Positions 61,546 to 64,000 of a DNA stretch of 64,000 bases are shown here, piece after piece (the first letter of the stretch is position 1; each line of letters starts with the position of its first letter). A program made the position numbers and the translations under genes. This DNA comes from Eubacterium sp. MSJ-21 (GTDB taxonomy: Bacteria > Bacillota > Clostridia > Lachnospirales > Lachnospiraceae): contig NZ_JAHLPZ010000002.1 in NCBI RefSeq assembly GCF_018918185.1, positions 372,001-436,000 on the forward strand. The letters run 5' to 3'. The notes beneath the pieces are model-generated. The model ran no database searches, was not told where the DNA came from, and saw nothing but the letters and a program-made list of their open reading frames with translations.

Positions 61546-61595
61546 AAAAAATAAAGAGAAATCCGTCAATTTTGCACAAATTTAACGGATTTCTC
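61546..61595 (-). terminator. typA terminator
   Basis: GAGAAATCCGT / ACGGATTTCTC (61556-61566 with 61585-61595), 18-base loop, then TTTATTTTTTG on the minus strand. Confidence 0.88.
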
Positions 61596-61628
61596 ACATT
61601 GTTTTTTTATATGATGATTTTCGACAGA

Positions 61629-63467
61629 TTAATTCGACTGCATCGCACGCTTTGCACGCATACGAAGTGTCGGATCCAGAATCTTCTTACGGATACGGAT
61701 AGACTTCGGTGTAATCTCCAGAAGCTCGTCTGTATCAATAAAGTCCAGTGCCTGCTCTAAGGAAAGAATCTTCGGCGGAGTCAGCTTCAACGCATCATCG
61801 GAACCAGATGCACGTGTATTCGTAAGCTGTTTCTTCTTGCAGACATTTACCTCAATATCCTCTGACTTACCACACTGTCCAACAACCATACCGCCGTAGA
61901 CCTGCTCGCCCGGTCCGATAAAGAGTGTTCCACGCTCCTGCGCATTAAACAGACCATATGTGATACTCTCACCTGACTCGAATGCGATCAGGGAGCCCTG
62001 ACTTCTATAATTCATATCGCCCTTGTATGGCTGATAACCATCAAACATGGTATTGATGATACCATTTCCCTTGGTTGCGGTCATGAAATCGCCACGGAAA
62101 CCGATCAGTCCACGGGATGGGATAGAAAATTCCAGTCTCGTTGTACCATTTCCGGTCGGTGCCATACCCTGCAGCTCACCCTTACGCTGGTTCAGCATAT
62201 TGATAACGGTACCTGAGAATTCATCCGGCACATCAATGACAGCAATCTCAAACGGCTCTAACTTCTTGCCCTTCTCATCTTCCTTGTAGATGACCTCTGC
62301 CTTACTTACTGCAAACTCATAGCCCTCACGACGCATATTCTCGATCAGTACGGACAGATGCAGCTCGCCACGTCCGGATACCTTGAAGCTCTCCGTCGTG
62401 TCTGTCTCTTCGACACGCAGGGAAACATCGGTATTTAACTCACGGAACAGACGGTCACGCAGATGACGGGAAGTAACGAACTTTCCTTCCTTACCTGCAA
62501 GCGGCGAATCATTTACCATGAAATGCATCGCAATCGTAGGCTCAGAAATCTTCTGGAACGGAATTGGTTCCGGATCATCCGGCGAACAGATCGTGTCACC
62601 GATGTGGATGTCTGAGATACCGGAAATCGCCACGATTGAACCGATGCCTGCCTCATTCACTTCTATCTTATTCAAACCTTCAAACTCATATAACTTACCG
62701 ATCTTTACCTTGCGGTACTTATCCGGCTCATGATGGTTTACGATGATTGCATCCTGATTCAGCTTGATCGTACCATTATCTACCTTACCGACACCGATAC
62801 GGCCAACGTACTCATTATAATCGATCGTACTGATCAGAATCTGTGTACCTGCATCCGGATCACCCGTTGGTGCCGGGATATATTTTAAGATCGTCTCGAA
62901 CAACGGCTGCATATCCGTACCCGGTTCATCCGGTGAAAGGGATGCGATACCTGCCTTTGCAGATGCGTAAACAAATGGGCAGTCAAGCTGCTTCTCGTTC
63001 GCATCAAGCTCTAATAAAAGCTCTAACACTTCCTCTTCTACCTCTGCCGGTCTTGCCTCCGGGCGATCGATCTTATTGATACACACGATTACGTTCAGAT
63101 CCAGTTCCAATGCTTTCTTGAGCACGAACTTCGTCTGTGGCATCGCACCTTCAAATGCATCTACCACAAGGATAACGCCATTTACCATCTTTAAGACACG
63201 CTCTACCTCGCCACCGAAATCAGCATGGCCCGGTGTGTCGATGATATTGATCTTCGTATTCTTATAGGTAACTGCGGTGTTCTTAGAAAGGATTGTGATA
63301 CCTCTCTCACGCTCGATATCATTCGAATCCATGACACGTTCTGCGACTTCCTGGTTGTCGCGGAATACACCACTCTGCTTCAACAGTTCGTCCACGAGGG
63401 TTGTCTTACCATGATCGACATGGGCGATAATTGCTACGTTTCTTACATCTTCTCTTGTAATCTGCAT
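61629..63467 (-). CDS. typA: Ribosome-associated GTPase TypA/BipA
   Basis: EF-G-like translational GTPase needed for 50S assembly and stress or cold adaptation, 612 residues. G1 AIIAHVDHGKTTLVDELL, switch region ERERGITILSKNTAV, G3 DTPGHADFGGEVER, G4 CINKIDRPEA; then domain II, EF-G-type domains III and V, and the BipA-specific C-terminal domain (FGLFNAQERGTLFIGPGEQV-like, then KSEDIEVNVCKKKQLTNTRA). Start at 63467 follows GAGGAAAGAGAT; the longer open frame upstream lacks a ribosome binding site. Own promoter and terminator. Confidence 0.96.
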   Translation of the reverse strand: MQITREDVRNVAIIAHVDHGKTTLVDELLKQSGVFRDNQEVAERVMDSNDIERERGITILSKNTAVTYKNTKINIIDTPGHADFGGEVERVLKMVNGVILVVDAFEGAMPQTKFVLKKALELDLNVIVCINKIDRPEARPAEVEEEVLELLLELDANEKQLDCPFVYASAKAGIASLSPDEPGTDMQPLFETILKYIPAPTGDPDAGTQILISTIDYNEYVGRIGVGKVDNGTIKLNQDAIIVNHHEPDKYRKVKIGKLYEFEGLNKIEVNEAGIGSIVAISGISDIHIGDTICSPDDPEPIPFQKISEPTIAMHFMVNDSPLAGKEGKFVTSRHLRDRLFRELNTDVSLRVEETDTTESFKVSGRGELHLSVLIENMRREGYEFAVSKAEVIYKEDEKGKKLEPFEIAVIDVPDEFSGTVINMLNQRKGELQGMAPTGNGTTRLEFSIPSRGLIGFRGDFMTATKGNGIINTMFDGYQPYKGDMNYRSQGSLIAFESGESITYGLFNAQERGTLFIGPGEQVYGGMVVGQCGKSEDIEVNVCKKKQLTNTRASGSDDALKLTPPKILSLEQALDFIDTDELLEITPKSIRIRKKILDPTLRMRAKRAMQSN

Positions 63468-63516
63468 ATCTCTTTCCTCATCTCTATATACATACTCAAC
63501 TACAACAAACTTAGGT

Positions 63517-63546
63517 ATTTTATCACATTCTTCCCATAGTTTCAAT
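63517..63546 (-). promoter_or_regulatory. Sigma-A promoter of typA
   Basis: Minus strand TTGAAA (63546-63541), 18 bases, TAAAAT (63522-63517). Confidence 0.65.
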
Positions 63547-63572
63547 ATTTCAGGCAAAATTTTCAGGCATAA

Positions 63573-63606
63573 CAAAACGGCTGTGCTTTCGCGCAGCCGC
63601 TTTGTT
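63573..63606 (-). terminator. Probable terminator of the right-edge gene
   Basis: ACAAA-G-CGGCTG / CAGCCG-T-TTTGT with a GCG-GAAA-GC tip (GNRA-like tetraloop on the minus strand). The T tract is short on both strands, so efficiency is uncertain. Confidence 0.65.
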
Positions 63607-63627
63607 TTCTACCTATTTGTCATCTTT

Positions 63628-64000
63628 CTAATATGCATTCACAAATGGATAGCATTCCTGATCAATGATGTTTCCATCCTTGTCATATACCCGGAACAAT
63701 GTCCAGTAATATCCATATTGCGGTTGCCATACTGCCCAGAATGCTTTATCTGCCACGCCGCATCTTCCGGTTGTCCAGATCCATGCATCCTTCCCCTGTG
63801 CGAGCAGCGTACAGTCTAATACAAGCAGTTCATATGTGTATTCCTGATTTGGATTGTCATAAGACTCAATTCCTATCAGATATCCTCCGCCTTCACCTGT
63901 ATATGGCATCTGGCACTTACCCTTTATGTATTGGTGATGTGGAATTCCTACAGATCCCTGCGCCTGGCTTTCTTCATTTCCTACCACACGAACCTGACCT
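63628..64000 (-). CDS. C-terminal part of an unidentified protein, cut by the window edge
   Basis: The frame is open to base 64000, so at least 123 residues of a longer protein are seen, ending at 63628. The visible part (GQVRVVGNEESQ, then MPYTGEGGGYLIGIESYDNP, WIWTTGRCGVADKAFWAVWQ and YYWTLFRVYDKDGNIIDQEC) is rich in Tyr, Trp and Gly and has three or four cysteines. The composition suggests a beta-rich extracellular or envelope domain, but the N-terminus that would show a signal peptide is outside. No family recognised. Confidence 0.7.
   Translation of the reverse strand, partial: GQVRVVGNEESQAQGSVGIPHHQYIKGKCQMPYTGEGGGYLIGIESYDNPNQEYTYELLVLDCTLLAQGKDAWIWTTGRCGVADKAFWAVWQPQYGYYWTLFRVYDKDGNIIDQECYPFVNAY

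Overview
This 64 kb window looks like a chromosomal segment of a spore-forming, low-to-moderate GC Clostridia, most likely a member of the Lachnospiraceae. I base this on the complete spoIIA (spoIIAA-spoIIAB-sigF) and spoIIIA (AA to AH) operons, spoIVB, two spo0A-type genes and spoVG, on gene orders typical of Clostridia (Asp23-nusB-xseA-xseB-ispA-dxs-tlyA-nadK-argR-recN-spoIVB-spo0A), on the GlgC/GlgD pair, and on Shine-Dalgarno sequences of the AGGAGG type before most genes. The genus cannot be fixed from the sequence alone. Nearly all genes lie on the minus strand; the exceptions are a FIST/MCP signalling pair, a small HPr-like gene and citrate synthase.

Layout. 1-1406: truncated class A penicillin-binding protein. 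1.6-3.7 kb (+): FIST sensor and soluble chemoreceptor. 3.7-5.8 kb: tetR operon with a flavodoxin-like protein and a putative zinc hydrolase. 5.9-7.4 kb: spoIIA operon. 7.5-17.6 kb: addB-addA-queF-folC and two small or TPR genes. 17.7-18.7 kb: zinc-ribbon membrane protein and tRNA-Glu. 18.8-24 kb: mtaB, HPr-like gene, GNAT, hisF-hisH and an acidic membrane protein. 24.1-27.7 kb: RG-rich protein, tandem spo0A genes and spoIVB. 27.8-36.8 kb: a ten-gene housekeeping operon (recN back to Asp23). 36.9-41.9 kb: spoIIIA operon. 42-44.4 kb: efp and citrate synthase. 44.5-48.1 kb: accessory operon (unknown membrane protein, XRE regulator, DUF3169, FakA-like fragment, lipase) behind a triple operator. 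48.1-49.0 kb: gene-free block holding a 113-bp tandem repeat and a long imperfect inverted repeat. 49-51.7 kb: large Sel1/TPR protein. 51.8-56.7 kb: crh-whiA-rapZ-murB-glk-hprK, a carbon-signalling cluster. 56.8-59.5 kb: spoVG and glgD-glgC. 59.6-63.5 kb: hypothetical, SPFH/NfeD pair and typA. Right edge: partial unknown gene.

How parts work together: hprK would phosphorylate the Ser46 of the His15-less Crh-like protein beside it, next to glucokinase and glycogen synthesis genes, so the 51.8-59.5 kb region reads as a carbon-status module. The sporulation genes cover initiation (Spo0A), forespore sigma control (SpoIIA), the mother-cell-to-forespore channel (SpoIIIA) and the SpoIVB signalling protease.

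The least explained part is 47.9-49.0 kb: three identical dyads TGACAA-N6-TTGTCA in front of an XRE-controlled operon, then a 113-bp non-coding higher-order tandem repeat, then a roughly 230-bp inverted repeat whose mismatches become mostly G-U pairs if it is transcribed from the minus strand. The other notable oddity is that the spo0A copy beside spoIVB has a degenerate receiver, while the next copy downstream keeps most phosphorylation residues and has its own strong promoter.
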